A stretch of 15,298 bases of DNA, taken from positions 1-15,298 of the forward strand of contig JAFAEW010000123.1 in assembly GCA_023423835.1 (NCBI GenBank), given 5' to 3'. This DNA is from Bacteroidota bacterium (GTDB taxonomy: Bacteria > Bacteroidota > Bacteroidia > Chitinophagales > Chitinophagaceae). This document shows, piece by piece, positions 6,144-13,839 of this stretch (the first letter of the stretch is position 1; each line of letters begins with the position of its first letter). The translations under genes were made by a program, and so were the position numbers. The notes under the pieces are model-generated. The model made no database searches. It saw nothing but the letters and a program-made list of their open reading frames with translations, and had not been told where the DNA came from.

Positions 6144-7127
6144 ATGTATTTACAAAGAAGAAACAGGATTTTAAGAGCCTCAGAAACTATCCGCAATCTG
6201 GTAGCGGAAACAGTTTTGACGGCAAATGATTTTATTGCACCGCTTTTTATTCAGGAAGGAGAAGATAAGAAAACAGAGATTGCTTCGATGCCGGGTTACT
6301 ATCGCAACAGTATCGACCTTACCATAAAAGAGGTGAAAGAATTGTATCAGCTCGGCGTTAAATCGGTGCTTCTGTTTGTAAAAGCAGAAGATGAACTGAA
6401 AGATAATACAGGAAAGGAAGCGTGGAATCCCGACGGCCTGATGCAAAGGAGTATAAAGGCGATAAAAGAGGCGGTTCCCGAAGTTGTGGTAATGACCGAT
6501 GTAGCCCTTGATCCTTATTCATCTTATGGTCATGACGGAATCGTGAAGAATGGGGAAATTGTAAATGATGAAACCGTTGACGCGCTCGTGAAAATGAGTT
6601 TGAGCCATGCAGTAGCAGGAGCGGATTTTGTGGCGCCCAGTGATATGATGGATGGCAGAATCGGCGCCATTCGCGAAGCCCTCGAGGAAGCCGGATTTAC
6701 TAAAACCGGAATCATGGCCTACAGCGCGAAATATGCCTCTTGTTTTTATGGTCCATTTCGGGATGCGCTCGACAGTGCGCCGGGATTTGGCGACAAAAAA
6801 ACCTATCAGATGAATTATGCCAATCGGCTCGAGGCGGTAAGGGAAGCATTGCAGGATGTGGAAGAAGGCGCTGATATCGTGATGGTGAAACCGGGATTAC
6901 CCTATCTCGATATCGTTCGCGAAGTGAAAAATGCCGTTGACGTTCCGGTAAGCGTGTACAACATCAGCGGAGAATATGCCATGATTAAGGCTGCAGCAAA
7001 AATGGGATGGCTCGATGAAGAAAAGGCCATCATTGAAACGCTTACTTCCATTAAAAGAGCGGGAGCCGATCTTATTGCCACCTATTTCGCAAAAGACGCG
7101 GCCAGGCTTTTGAAGCAAACTCCATAA
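6144..7127 (+). CDS. hemB: Delta-aminolevulinic acid dehydratase (porphobilinogen synthase)
   Basis: Condenses two 5-aminolevulinate molecules to porphobilinogen, the second common step of tetrapyrrole synthesis. At 327 residues it is full length. The two Schiff-base lysines are K196 (YSAKYAS) and K249 (MVKPGLPYLD). The metal loop reads DVALDPYSSYGHDG (119-132). The three zinc cysteines of the E. coli/animal type are replaced by Ala, Asp and Asp, so this is the zinc-independent, probably Mg-using class known from plants and Pseudomonas. ATG 6144 places the standard RRNRILRAS N-terminus at residue 5. It sits between hemF and hemL in the same orientation with short gaps and no promoter of its own. 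Confidence 0.98.
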   Translation: MYLQRRNRILRASETIRNLVAETVLTANDFIAPLFIQEGEDKKTEIASMPGYYRNSIDLTIKEVKELYQLGVKSVLLFVKAEDELKDNTGKEAWNPDGLMQRSIKAIKEAVPEVVVMTDVALDPYSSYGHDGIVKNGEIVNDETVDALVKMSLSHAVAGADFVAPSDMMDGRIGAIREALEEAGFTKTGIMAYSAKYASCFYGPFRDALDSAPGFGDKKTYQMNYANRLEAVREALQDVEEGADIVMVKPGLPYLDIVREVKNAVDVPVSVYNISGEYAMIKAAAKMGWLDEEKAIIETLTSIKRAGADLIATYFAKDAARLLKQTP

Positions 7128-7142
7128 ACTTTTTAATTTGTG

Positions 7143-8444
7143 ATGAATATAGATAAAAGCAAACGCTTATTTGAAAGAGCACAGCAATCGATTCCCGGTG
7201 GCGTAAACTCGCCGGTAAGAGCATTTAAAGGGGTTGGTGGCAGTCCGGTTTTCATTTCAAAGGCAAAAGGTGCATACCTCTTTGATGCGGACGGCAATCG
7301 GTATATCGATTACATCGCTTCCTGGGGCCCCCTGATCATGGGTCACGCCTATGAACCGGTGGTGGAAGCCATTCGTAAACAAGCATTGCTTTCCACTTCC
7401 TATGGCGCTCCTACCGAACTGGAAGTTGAAATGGCTGAATTGATCCGATCGATGGCGCCTAATATCGATCTTATAAGAATGGTCAGTAGTGGAACTGAAG
7501 CTTGTATGAGTGCCATCAGATTGGCAAGAGGATACACCGGAAAAAATAAGTTCATTAAGTTCGAAGGAAACTACCACGGTCATGCAGATTGTTTTCTGGT
7601 AAAAGCAGGAAGCGGACTGGCGACTTTGGATATTCAGGCTGTTCCCGGTGTGTCTGCAGCCGTTTCCCGAGATACTTTAACCTGCCCATACAATGATCTG
7701 GAAGCGGTTGAACGGCTGGTATCGGAAAATAGAGGAGAACTGGCAGCCATAATTGTCGAGCCGGTTGCCGGCAATATGGGGTGCGTGTTGCCAAAAGAAG
7801 GATTTCTGGAAGGACTGAGAAGAATCTGCGATCGCGAAGGAATGGTCTTGATTTTCGACGAGGTTATGACCGGGTTCCGGCTCGCTCCGGGAGGCGCACA
7901 GGAAAAATTTGGAATCGCGGCCGATCTGGTAACCTATGGCAAGGTGATTGGCGCAGGAATGCCCGTTGGGGCTTTTGGTGGGAAAAAGGAAATTATGGAA
8001 CAGATCGCCCCTCTTGGAAAAGTGTACCAGGCAGGAACACTGAGCGGAAATCCATTGGCAATGGTAGCAGGAATAACGCTTCTGAAAATCCTGAAAGCGA
8101 AGCCTGAAATTTACAAAGAGCTGGATGAAAAAACGCAGTCCCTTCAGGAAGGCCTTCAAGAGGCATTCGGGGAGGCGGGGGAACGCGTCGTCATCAACCG
8201 GCTCGGTTCCATGATTAGTGTGTTTTTTACCAATCAGCCCGTAATCGATTATGCCTCAGCTGCCACATCAGATGCCGAAAGGTTTAAAGAATATTTTCAC
8301 GCATTGCTGGAGGAAGGCATTTATCTCCCGCCATCGGCCTATGAAAGCTGGTTTTTAAACAATTCCTTAGATTTATCGGATATTGAACATACCATTTCGG
8401 CTACGAAAAGATTCCTGAAAAGAGAAAAATCAGGGCAGGATTGA
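7143..8444 (+). CDS. hemL: Glutamate-1-semialdehyde 2,1-aminomutase
   Basis: A PLP enzyme that converts glutamate-1-semialdehyde to 5-aminolevulinate, the last step of the C5 pathway. Its product is the substrate of the neighbouring hemB. At 433 residues it is full length. Signatures are the N-terminal IPGGVNSPVRAF, the PLP phosphate loop SSGTEA, NYHGHAD, the cofactor-binding FDEVMTGFR, and the Schiff-base lysine in TYGKVIGAGMPVGAFGG (K267). A GTG at 7140 is in frame one codon earlier, but the ATG at 7143 is the better start. It lies 15 bp after hemB, clearly co-transcribed. The glutamyl-tRNA reductase (hemA) of the same route is not in the window. Confidence 0.98.
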   Translation: MNIDKSKRLFERAQQSIPGGVNSPVRAFKGVGGSPVFISKAKGAYLFDADGNRYIDYIASWGPLIMGHAYEPVVEAIRKQALLSTSYGAPTELEVEMAELIRSMAPNIDLIRMVSSGTEACMSAIRLARGYTGKNKFIKFEGNYHGHADCFLVKAGSGLATLDIQAVPGVSAAVSRDTLTCPYNDLEAVERLVSENRGELAAIIVEPVAGNMGCVLPKEGFLEGLRRICDREGMVLIFDEVMTGFRLAPGGAQEKFGIAADLVTYGKVIGAGMPVGAFGGKKEIMEQIAPLGKVYQAGTLSGNPLAMVAGITLLKILKAKPEIYKELDEKTQSLQEGLQEAFGEAGERVVINRLGSMISVFFTNQPVIDYASAATSDAERFKEYFHALLEEGIYLPPSAYESWFLNNSLDLSDIEHTISATKRFLKREKSGQD

Positions 8445-8457
8445 TTTTTGTAATCAA
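8441..8457. repeat. Small inverted repeat over the hemL stop codon
   Basis: TTGATT (8441-8446) and AATCAA (8452-8457) pair across a TTTGT spacer; the left arm contains the hemL TGA. The stem is A/T-rich and only 6 bp, with no clean T-run after it. At best it is a weak or partial terminator, so read-through into yceI is plausible. Confidence 0.25.
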
Positions 8458-8493
8458 ATAATATATCATTTTAAAAGTCAAAAAATATATGCT

Positions 8494-9021
8494 ATGGCAA
8501 CCTACAAAAGCGATCCCGCACATTCCGAAGCCACGTTTAAGGTAAAACATATGATGATCTCATCCGTTAGCGGCTCAATTAGAAAATTTGAAGTAACGAT
8601 GGAATCAGACCGGCCCGATTTTACCGATGCATCCGTAACTTTCAAGGCTGAAACGGCAAGCCTTACCACCAATAATGCCGACCGAGACAAGCATTTGATG
8701 AGCGACGATTTTTTTAATGCCGAAAGATTTCCTGAAATAACTTTCAAATCGACACAACTTCAGAAAACCGCCGGCGATTCTTATATTTTGAAGGGCGACC
8801 TTACCATCAGAGACCTTACCAATCCTGTTGAATTACGCATAACCTATAATGGAAATATCAAGGATCCATGGGGACAAACAAGGGCGGGATTTGAGGTGGA
8901 AGGAAAGGTAAACCGTCATGATTATAATCTCAGATGGAATGAGCTGACCGAAACGGGGGGATTTATTGTAGGCCCGGATGTGAATATTCACGCTAATGTG
9001 GAAATGGTATTACAGCAGTAA
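8494..9021 (+). CDS. YceI family protein (lipocalin-like beta-barrel)
   Basis: A 175-residue protein of the YceI-like superfamily, which forms a beta-barrel that binds isoprenoid or amphiphilic ligands. The family pattern begins YKSDPAHSEATFKVKHMMIS and continues with NADRDKHLMSDDFFNAERFP, EITFKST and LTIRDLTNPVEL, and ends with GPDVNIHANVEMVLQQ. It lacks a signal peptide, unlike the periplasmic E. coli YceI, so it is probably cytosolic. It starts 50 bp after hemL with no TAnnTTTG box between and is followed after 31 bp by a flavoprotein gene. This fits a tail position in the haem operon. Whether the ligand relates to haem metabolism is unknown. Confidence 0.92.
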   Translation: MATYKSDPAHSEATFKVKHMMISSVSGSIRKFEVTMESDRPDFTDASVTFKAETASLTTNNADRDKHLMSDDFFNAERFPEITFKSTQLQKTAGDSYILKGDLTIRDLTNPVELRITYNGNIKDPWGQTRAGFEVEGKVNRHDYNLRWNELTETGGFIVGPDVNIHANVEMVLQQ

Positions 9022-9040
9022 GCATGAGCTGTGCCCGCGA

Positions 9041-9047
9041 AAAGGAG
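9041..9047 (+). promoter_or_regulatory. Strong Shine-Dalgarno before the flavoprotein gene
   Basis: AAAGGAG lies 5 bases before ATG 9053. Most other starts in this window lack such a site. It settles the start at 9053 rather than the frame extension to 8996, which would overlap yceI. Confidence 0.6.
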
Positions 9048-9052
9048 AAAGT

Positions 9053-9622
9053 ATGAACATTGAAATAATATCAGCAAGCCCGAGAAACAAAAGCGTTACA
9101 TTCAGGCTTGCCTTATTCCTGAAAAAGTATCTTTCGCAAAATTCCTCCCACCAGGTGGATATTGTTGATGTGCGGGACTGGTCATTCCCACTCCTGCAGC
9201 AAGAGGTTTTTTCTGACGTTTTGCATACTCCTGAGGAACTGGCGCCGCTGGCCGAAAGGATCTTTAATGCCAATGCCTTCATCATCGTTACGCCCGAATA
9301 CAACGGCACCTATACGGCAGCGCTTAAAAACCTGTTTGACCATTTTCCCCGTCAGCAGCATAAAGCGTTTGGAATTGTTACCGCTTCATCGGGATCAATG
9401 GGCGGCATGCGCGCTACCCAGCAAATTCAACTCCTGATCCATGCATTGTTTGGCATCGGATCGCCGTTTATGCTTGTAACACCTTACGTAGAAAAAAAAT
9501 TCGATGCGGACGGCAATTTGCTCGACGAATCCTTCCTGAAAAATATAGAGATATTCACCCGTGAATTTTTCTGGCTAAGTGAAAAGCTGATTTGCGAAAA
9601 GCCGGTTTTCACCAAAGTGTAA
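9053..9622 (+). CDS. NAD(P)H-dependent FMN reductase family flavoprotein
   Basis: A 189-residue flavodoxin-fold protein of the NADPH-dependent FMN reductase superfamily (SsuE/YieF/azoreductase-like). It has the FMN phosphate-binding loop SASPRNKSVTFRLA (7-20), the hallmark PEYNGTYTAALKN (81-93) and ASSGSMGGMRA (111-121). Members transfer electrons from NAD(P)H to FMN, quinones, azo dyes or chromate; the physiological acceptor cannot be read from sequence. Cytosolic. The start at 9053 has a strong Shine-Dalgarno, and the extended frame would run into yceI. It lies 31 bp after yceI and may share its transcript. The next gene, purF-like, has its own promoter. Confidence 0.92.
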   Translation: MNIEIISASPRNKSVTFRLALFLKKYLSQNSSHQVDIVDVRDWSFPLLQQEVFSDVLHTPEELAPLAERIFNANAFIIVTPEYNGTYTAALKNLFDHFPRQQHKAFGIVTASSGSMGGMRATQQIQLLIHALFGIGSPFMLVTPYVEKKFDADGNLLDESFLKNIEIFTREFFWLSEKLICEKPVFTKV

Positions 9623-9655
9623 CCAAATTTTATCATAGGTTAAAGATTTGTTCGT

Positions 9656-9663
9656 TAATTTTG
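9656..9663 (+). promoter_or_regulatory. -7 promoter box (TAATTTTG) for the purF-like gene
   Basis: An exact TAnnTTTG match ending 20 bp before ATG 9684. It makes the in-frame TTG at 9648 impossible as a start for the transcript initiated here. No obvious -33 TTG at the usual spacing. Confidence 0.6.
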
Positions 9664-9683
9664 CGCCTTCCGCAAAAATCATC

Positions 9684-11531
9684 ATGAGCGACGAAATCAA
9701 ACATGAATGTGGCCTTGCCTACATTCGATTAAGAAAGCCATTTTCCTATTATTTAAAAAAATACGGTACCGTCATGTATGGCCTTAACCGGCTGTACCTG
9801 TTGATGGAAAAACAGCATAACAGGGGTCAGGACGGTGCAGGACTTGCTACAGTGAAACTGAATGTGGAGAATGGAAATCCTTTCTTAAACCGCATCAGAA
9901 GCAATGCCCAGCAACCCATAGCCGACATCTTTTACCAGATCGGGCAACAACTGAATGAACTTCAGAAATACCAGCCCGAAATCTCCCATTATCCCGATCT
10001 TATGAAAGGACATATGCCTTTTTTGGGAGAATTGATGCTTGGCCATTTGCGGTATGGAACGCAGGGAAAAAATAATGTGGAATTCTGCCATCCCTTTATA
10101 AAAAGAGAATTGGTAGCAGGAAAGAATCTGGCAATGGCGGGAAATTTCAACCTGGTAAATACGGAGGAATTATTCAAGCTCATCAACATTCATCCCGGTA
10201 GCTTTCAAAAGCAAAGTGATCTCGCCGCAATGATGGAAGTGGTGCATCATTTCCTCTCAAAAGAAAATGATGAGAATCCGCAAAATCCCGATCTGGCAGA
10301 AGTTTTGAAAAAGGCCGCGGCCCTGTTCGATGGCGGATTTACGATCGGAGGACTTGTGGGAAATGGGGAAAGCTTTGTGCTCCGTGATGCGCATGGCATT
10401 CGTCCCGCCTATTATTATTACGATGAAGAAGTGATCGTGGCTGCGAGTGAGCGGGCATCGATCCGCACGGCCTTTAATGTTCCGGAAAACAAAGTGAAAG
10501 AATTAATGCCGGGCCGGGCATTGATTGTGAACAAATGGGGTGAATTTTCTGAGGAACAGATTATTGAACCCAAAGAAAGGAGAGCATGCAGCTTTGAACG
10601 GATCTATTTCAGCCGCGGAAGTGATGAAAAGATCTACCGCGAAAGGATTGCACTTGGAAATCATATCAGTAAAGCGGTCTTGGAATCGGTGAATTACGAT
10701 CTTAAAAACACCATTTTTTCCTACATTCCCAACACGGCCGAAGTGGCATTTTACGGCCTCGTGAAGGGAATGGAAAATTATCTTAACCAGATAAAAATTC
10801 AACGTATTCTCAGTTGGGGAAAAGATGTTTCAGAAGAAAAGCTCTCTGAAATGATCAACCGCAAGATCAGGCAGGAAAAGATCGCGATCAAAGACGTGAA
10901 ACTGCGCACCTTCATCACGGAAGATTCGAGCCGCAATGAAATGGTGCAGCACGTTTATGATATTACCTATGGAACGGTACGAAGGGGCGAAGACACCCTG
11001 GTGGTAATTGACGACAGCATTGTAAGAGGAACCACCCTGAAGGAAAGTATTATCCGGATGCTGGCACGGCTTGGACCTAAAAAGATCATCGTCGTTTCCT
11101 CTGCACCGCAGATCCGTTATCCGGATTGTTATGGGATCGATATGAGTAAACTCGCCGATTTTGTAGCTTTCAGAGCTGTTATCGCCTTGTTGAAAGAGCG
11201 GAATCTTGAGCACATCTTAACCGAGACGTACGAAAAGATTCTCGAACTAAAAAAGCTGGATCAGCTTCACACCGAAAACCTCGTTAGGCAGATTTATAAG
11301 CCGTTTACGACCGAAGAAATTTCGAAAAAAATAGCAGAACTCATTACCCCGTCAGATGTTGAAATTCCCGTGGAAGTGATCTATCAAACGATCGAAGATC
11401 TGCACGATAGTTGTCCCACCAATACCGGCGATTGGTATTTTACGGGAAATTATCCCACTCCGGGAGGAAACCGCGTCGTAAACCGTGCATTTCTCCATTA
11501 TTATGAGGGGAAGAATGAACGCGGATATTAG
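9684..11531 (+). CDS. purF: Long-form amidophosphoribosyltransferase (PurF-like)
   Basis: A class II glutamine amidotransferase fused to a type I phosphoribosyltransferase; PurF makes phosphoribosylamine from PRPP and glutamine, the first purine step. At 615 residues it far exceeds the usual 470-510. The Ntn nucleophile is C9, exposed by removal of the eight-residue propeptide MSDEIKHE. HNRGQDGAG (45-53) and GHLRYGTQG (120-128) follow. The oxyanion motif reads GNFNLVN where NGNLVN is usual. The PRPP loop is VVIDDSIVRGTT (440-451), preceded by SFERIYFSRGSD and IPNTAEVAFYG. Extra length lies in the GATase domain (about 60-112), before the PRPP loop (about 370-400) and in a long C-terminus ending near 615. 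From memory, Bacteroidota carry such long paralogs besides a short PurF, so this may not be the main purine enzyme. It has its own promoter. Confidence 0.85.
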   Translation: MSDEIKHECGLAYIRLRKPFSYYLKKYGTVMYGLNRLYLLMEKQHNRGQDGAGLATVKLNVENGNPFLNRIRSNAQQPIADIFYQIGQQLNELQKYQPEISHYPDLMKGHMPFLGELMLGHLRYGTQGKNNVEFCHPFIKRELVAGKNLAMAGNFNLVNTEELFKLINIHPGSFQKQSDLAAMMEVVHHFLSKENDENPQNPDLAEVLKKAAALFDGGFTIGGLVGNGESFVLRDAHGIRPAYYYYDEEVIVAASERASIRTAFNVPENKVKELMPGRALIVNKWGEFSEEQIIEPKERRACSFERIYFSRGSDEKIYRERIALGNHISKAVLESVNYDLKNTIFSYIPNTAEVAFYGLVKGMENYLNQIKIQRILSWGKDVSEEKLSEMINRKIRQEKIAIKDVKLRTFITEDSSRNEMVQHVYDITYGTVRRGEDTLVVIDDSIVRGTTLKESIIRMLARLGPKKIIVVSSAPQIRYPDCYGIDMSKLADFVAFRAVIALLKERNLEHILTETYEKILELKKLDQLHTENLVRQIYKPFTTEEISKKIAELITPSDVEIPVEVIYQTIEDLHDSCPTNTGDWYFTGNYPTPGGNRVVNRAFLHYYEGKNERGY

Positions 11532-11612
11532 CGCAGGCGGGTTTCCTGGGCAGACGATCATAAAATAAACAATATTCACCTTTCTATAATTTATACTTTC
11601 CCGTCCTTTTTG

Positions 11613-11620
11613 TAACTTTG
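11613..11620 (+). promoter_or_regulatory. -7 promoter box (TAACTTTG) for typA
   Basis: An exact TAnnTTTG match 73 bp upstream of the typA ATG. It predicts a leader of about 65 nt, much longer than for the other promoters here. No -33 TTG is evident. Confidence 0.6.
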
Positions 11621-11624
11621 CCGC

Positions 11625-11638
11625 CCGTTTTGAAACGG
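11625..11638. repeat. Inverted repeat at the predicted typA transcription start
   Basis: CCGTTT (11625-11630), TG, AAACGG (11633-11638). It covers the predicted start of the typA message, so it could act as a DNA operator or, as a 4 bp stem with a six-base loop, a small 5' hairpin. It shares the half-site CCGTTT with the palindrome at the M16 promoter. Confidence 0.3.
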
Positions 11639-11693
11639 CACAGATTTTTATGCTTCACATAAAACCTCTTTTTGAAATTCAGCAACTTAATAT

Positions 11694-13508
11694 ATGGATA
11701 TAAGAAATATCGCTATCATAGCACACGTTGACCATGGAAAAACCACGCTCGTGGATAAAATCTTGCATACCACAAAGGTTTTCCGCGATAACCAGGAAAC
11801 CGGAGAATTGATCATGGACAATAATGACCTGGAAAGGGAAAGAGGCATAACCATTTTCAGTAAAAATGCTTCCGTTACCTATAAAGGGGTAAAAATTAAT
11901 GTAATTGATACTCCGGGCCATAGTGATTTTGGTGGAGAAGTGGAACGCGTGCTTAAAATGGCCGATGGTGTTTTACTGCTTGTGGATGCATTTGAAGGCC
12001 CAATGCCTCAAACCCGTTTCGTGTTGCAAAAAGCATTGCAATTGCAACTGCGACCGATTGTGATCATCAATAAAGTTGATAAACCAAACTGCCGTCCGGA
12101 AGAGGTGCAGGATGCGGTTTTCGAACTTTTCTTCAACCTCGATGCAACCGAAGAACAGCTTGATTTTCCTACTTTTTACGGAAGTGGAAAGAACGGCTGG
12201 TTTAACGACTCTCTTACGCCTTCGGAAGACATTTCTCCCTTACTCGACGGTATCTTAAAATATGTTCCGGCTCCCACAGTTTCTGAGGGACCGCTTCAGA
12301 TGCAGATTACTTCCCTCGATTACTCTTCATTTTTAGGAAGAATAGCCATTGGAAAAGTTGCAAGGGGAAAAATTTCAGAAGGTCAGCAGATTGCTTTGAT
12401 GCAACAGGACGGATCCATCAAAAAGCTAAAAGTAAAGGAACTTTATGTTTTTGAAGGAATGGGAAAAAAGAAGGTTTCCGAAGTGTTGGCCGGCGATCTT
12501 TGTGCAGTGGTGGGATTGGAAGGATTTAATATTGGCGATACCATCGCCGACGTGGAGCATCCCGAAGCCTTGCCGGTGATAAGCATCGATGAGCCAACTA
12601 TGAGCATGCTTTTCAGCATCAACAATTCGCCTTTCTTTGGTAAAGATGGAAAGTTTGTTACTTCCCGCCATCTACGCGACCGACTCATGAAAGAAACCGA
12701 AAAAAATCTCGCCTTAAAAGTTGAAGATACCGAAAACGCCGACAGCTTCCTCGTGTATGGAAGAGGTATTCTGCATTTGGGAGTTTTGGTGGAAACGATG
12801 AGAAGAGAAGGTTACGAATTAACGGTAGGTCAGCCACAGGTTTTGGTGAAATATATTGACGGAAAGAAATGCGAACCCTACGAAAATCTCGTAGTGGACG
12901 TGCCGGCAGAATACAGCGGTAAAGTGATTGACCTGGTTACGCAACGAAAGGGCGAATTGCTGGTAATGGAAACCAAGGGCGAAATGCAACACCTTGAATT
13001 TGAGATTCCTTCAAGAGGACTGATCGGTCTTCGTTCAAATATGCTTACCAATACGGCCGGTGAAGCCGTAATGGCCCATCGCTTTTTGGAATATAAACCC
13101 TGGAAAGGTCAGATTCCGGGAAGAAATAACGGGGTATTATTGTCAAAATTTCAGGAAAAAACCACCGGCTATTCCATCGATAAATTGCAGGATAGAGGAA
13201 GATTTTTCGTTGATCCGGGAGAAGAAGTTTATGCCGGACAGATCATTGCCGAACATATTAAACCGGGCGATCTGGTGGTGAATGCAACCGAAGGAAAAAA
13301 ACTTACCAACCACCGCGCCAGCGGAAGCGACGATGCCACCCGTATTGCTCCAAAAACATTGATGACCCTGGAGGAGTGTATGGAATATATCCAGGCAGAT
13401 GAATGTATTGAAGTGACGCCAAAAAATATCAGAATGCGTAAGATGATTCTGGATGAAGAAGAGCGTAAAAAATATCAGAAGGGGATGAAAGCCGAAATGG
13501 CCGAGTAA
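11694..13508 (+). CDS. typA: Ribosome-associated translational GTPase TypA/BipA
   Basis: A 604-residue GTPase of the EF-G/LepA class that binds the ribosome and supports 50S assembly and growth under cold or other stress. All G motifs are intact: HVDHGKT (11-17), RGIT (50-53), DTPGH (72-76), NKVD (126-129) and GSGKNG (163-168). These are followed by a beta-barrel domain II, two EF-G-like domains (GRGILHLGVLVETMRREGYE, and SRGLIGLRSNMLTNTAGEAV), and the TypA-specific C-terminal domain with TEGKKLTNHRASGSDDA. ATG 11694 gives the standard MDIRNIAIIAHVDHGKT N-terminus. Monocistronic: it has its own promoter and a strong terminator right after the stop. Confidence 0.98.
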   Translation: MDIRNIAIIAHVDHGKTTLVDKILHTTKVFRDNQETGELIMDNNDLERERGITIFSKNASVTYKGVKINVIDTPGHSDFGGEVERVLKMADGVLLLVDAFEGPMPQTRFVLQKALQLQLRPIVIINKVDKPNCRPEEVQDAVFELFFNLDATEEQLDFPTFYGSGKNGWFNDSLTPSEDISPLLDGILKYVPAPTVSEGPLQMQITSLDYSSFLGRIAIGKVARGKISEGQQIALMQQDGSIKKLKVKELYVFEGMGKKKVSEVLAGDLCAVVGLEGFNIGDTIADVEHPEALPVISIDEPTMSMLFSINNSPFFGKDGKFVTSRHLRDRLMKETEKNLALKVEDTENADSFLVYGRGILHLGVLVETMRREGYELTVGQPQVLVKYIDGKKCEPYENLVVDVPAEYSGKVIDLVTQRKGELLVMETKGEMQHLEFEIPSRGLIGLRSNMLTNTAGEAVMAHRFLEYKPWKGQIPGRNNGVLLSKFQEKTTGYSIDKLQDRGRFFVDPGEEVYAGQIIAEHIKPGDLVVNATEGKKLTNHRASGSDDATRIAPKTLMTLEECMEYIQADECIEVTPKNIRMRKMILDEEERKKYQKGMKAEMAE

Positions 13509-13527
13509 TCGTTCTCAAATCCAACGT

Positions 13528-13565
13528 AAAAAAGGATGTCTGGAAAATTCGGACATCCTTTTTTT
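13528..13565. terminator. Intrinsic terminator after typA, probably bidirectional
   Basis: AAAAAAGGATGTC (13528-13540) pairs with GACATCCTTTTTT (13552-13564) across an 11-base loop and runs into a T-tract. The A-tract on the left arm gives the mirror-image T-tract on the minus strand, so it can also end the csbD-like transcript that converges from the right. Confidence 0.9.
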
Positions 13566-13604
13566 CGCTTTGTTTAAGCTAGTTCAAAATTGGGAAAATG
13601 TGCA

Positions 13605-13793
13605 TCAGCCGAGCGACTTCAGCCAACCGACAACCTCGTCTCTTGTTTTTCCAAGTTTCTGCTGTAACCGTCCCAGCAATTCATCGTCTTTTCCTTCCTC
13701 ATATTTCAGATCATCATCGGTAAGATCGCCATGCGCCTGTTTCACTTTCCCCTTAATTTCATTCCATTTTCCTTTTAATTCCAGTTTGTCCAT
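13605..13793 (-). CDS. CsbD family general stress protein
   Basis: A 62-residue hydrophilic, highly charged protein of the CsbD-like family. The signature LKGKWNEIKGKVKQAHGDLT sits at the N-terminus, followed by YEEGKDDELLGRLQQKLGKT. CsbD of Bacillus subtilis belongs to the sigma-B general stress regulon; the molecular role is unknown in any organism. Two helices are likely, the second ending at WLKSLG. Monocistronic, converging on typA at a shared terminator and divergent from queG. No TAnnTTTG box is visible upstream, so it may use an alternative sigma factor, as stress genes often do. Confidence 0.93.
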   Translation of the reverse strand: MDKLELKGKWNEIKGKVKQAHGDLTDDDLKYEEGKDDELLGRLQQKLGKTRDEVVGWLKSLG

Positions 13794-13839
13794 AATCTGA
13801 TTTTATAGGTTCTATTGAAAACAATGTGCCAAAAATGGA

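Noticed and set aside
7140..7142. GTG as the hemL start
   Set aside because: ATG follows immediately at 7143 and gives the usual N-terminus.
7677..8159. 160-codon minus-strand ORF inside hemL
   Set aside because: It lies wholly within a clearly conserved enzyme gene and its translation resembles no protein family; a shadow frame.
8996..9052. N-terminal extension of the flavoprotein reading frame into yceI
   Set aside because: The flavodoxin fold starts at MNIEIISASP, a strong Shine-Dalgarno precedes ATG 9053, and the extension overlaps yceI.
9648..9683. TTG start for the purF-like gene
   Set aside because: The -7 box at 9656-9663 lies inside it, and MSDEIKHEC gives the expected short Ntn propeptide.
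10830..11213. 127-codon minus-strand ORF inside the purF-like gene
   Set aside because: A shadow of conserved coding sequence, with no start signal or family pattern.
13570..13800. 76-codon plus-strand ORF opposite csbD
   Set aside because: Its Ser/Phe/Pro-rich translation is the antisense of the recognisable CsbD protein.
13802..13824. TTG...TATAAA pair upstream of csbD as a sigma-70-like promoter
   Set aside because: The spacing between elements (11-14 bases) is too short for a credible promoter.
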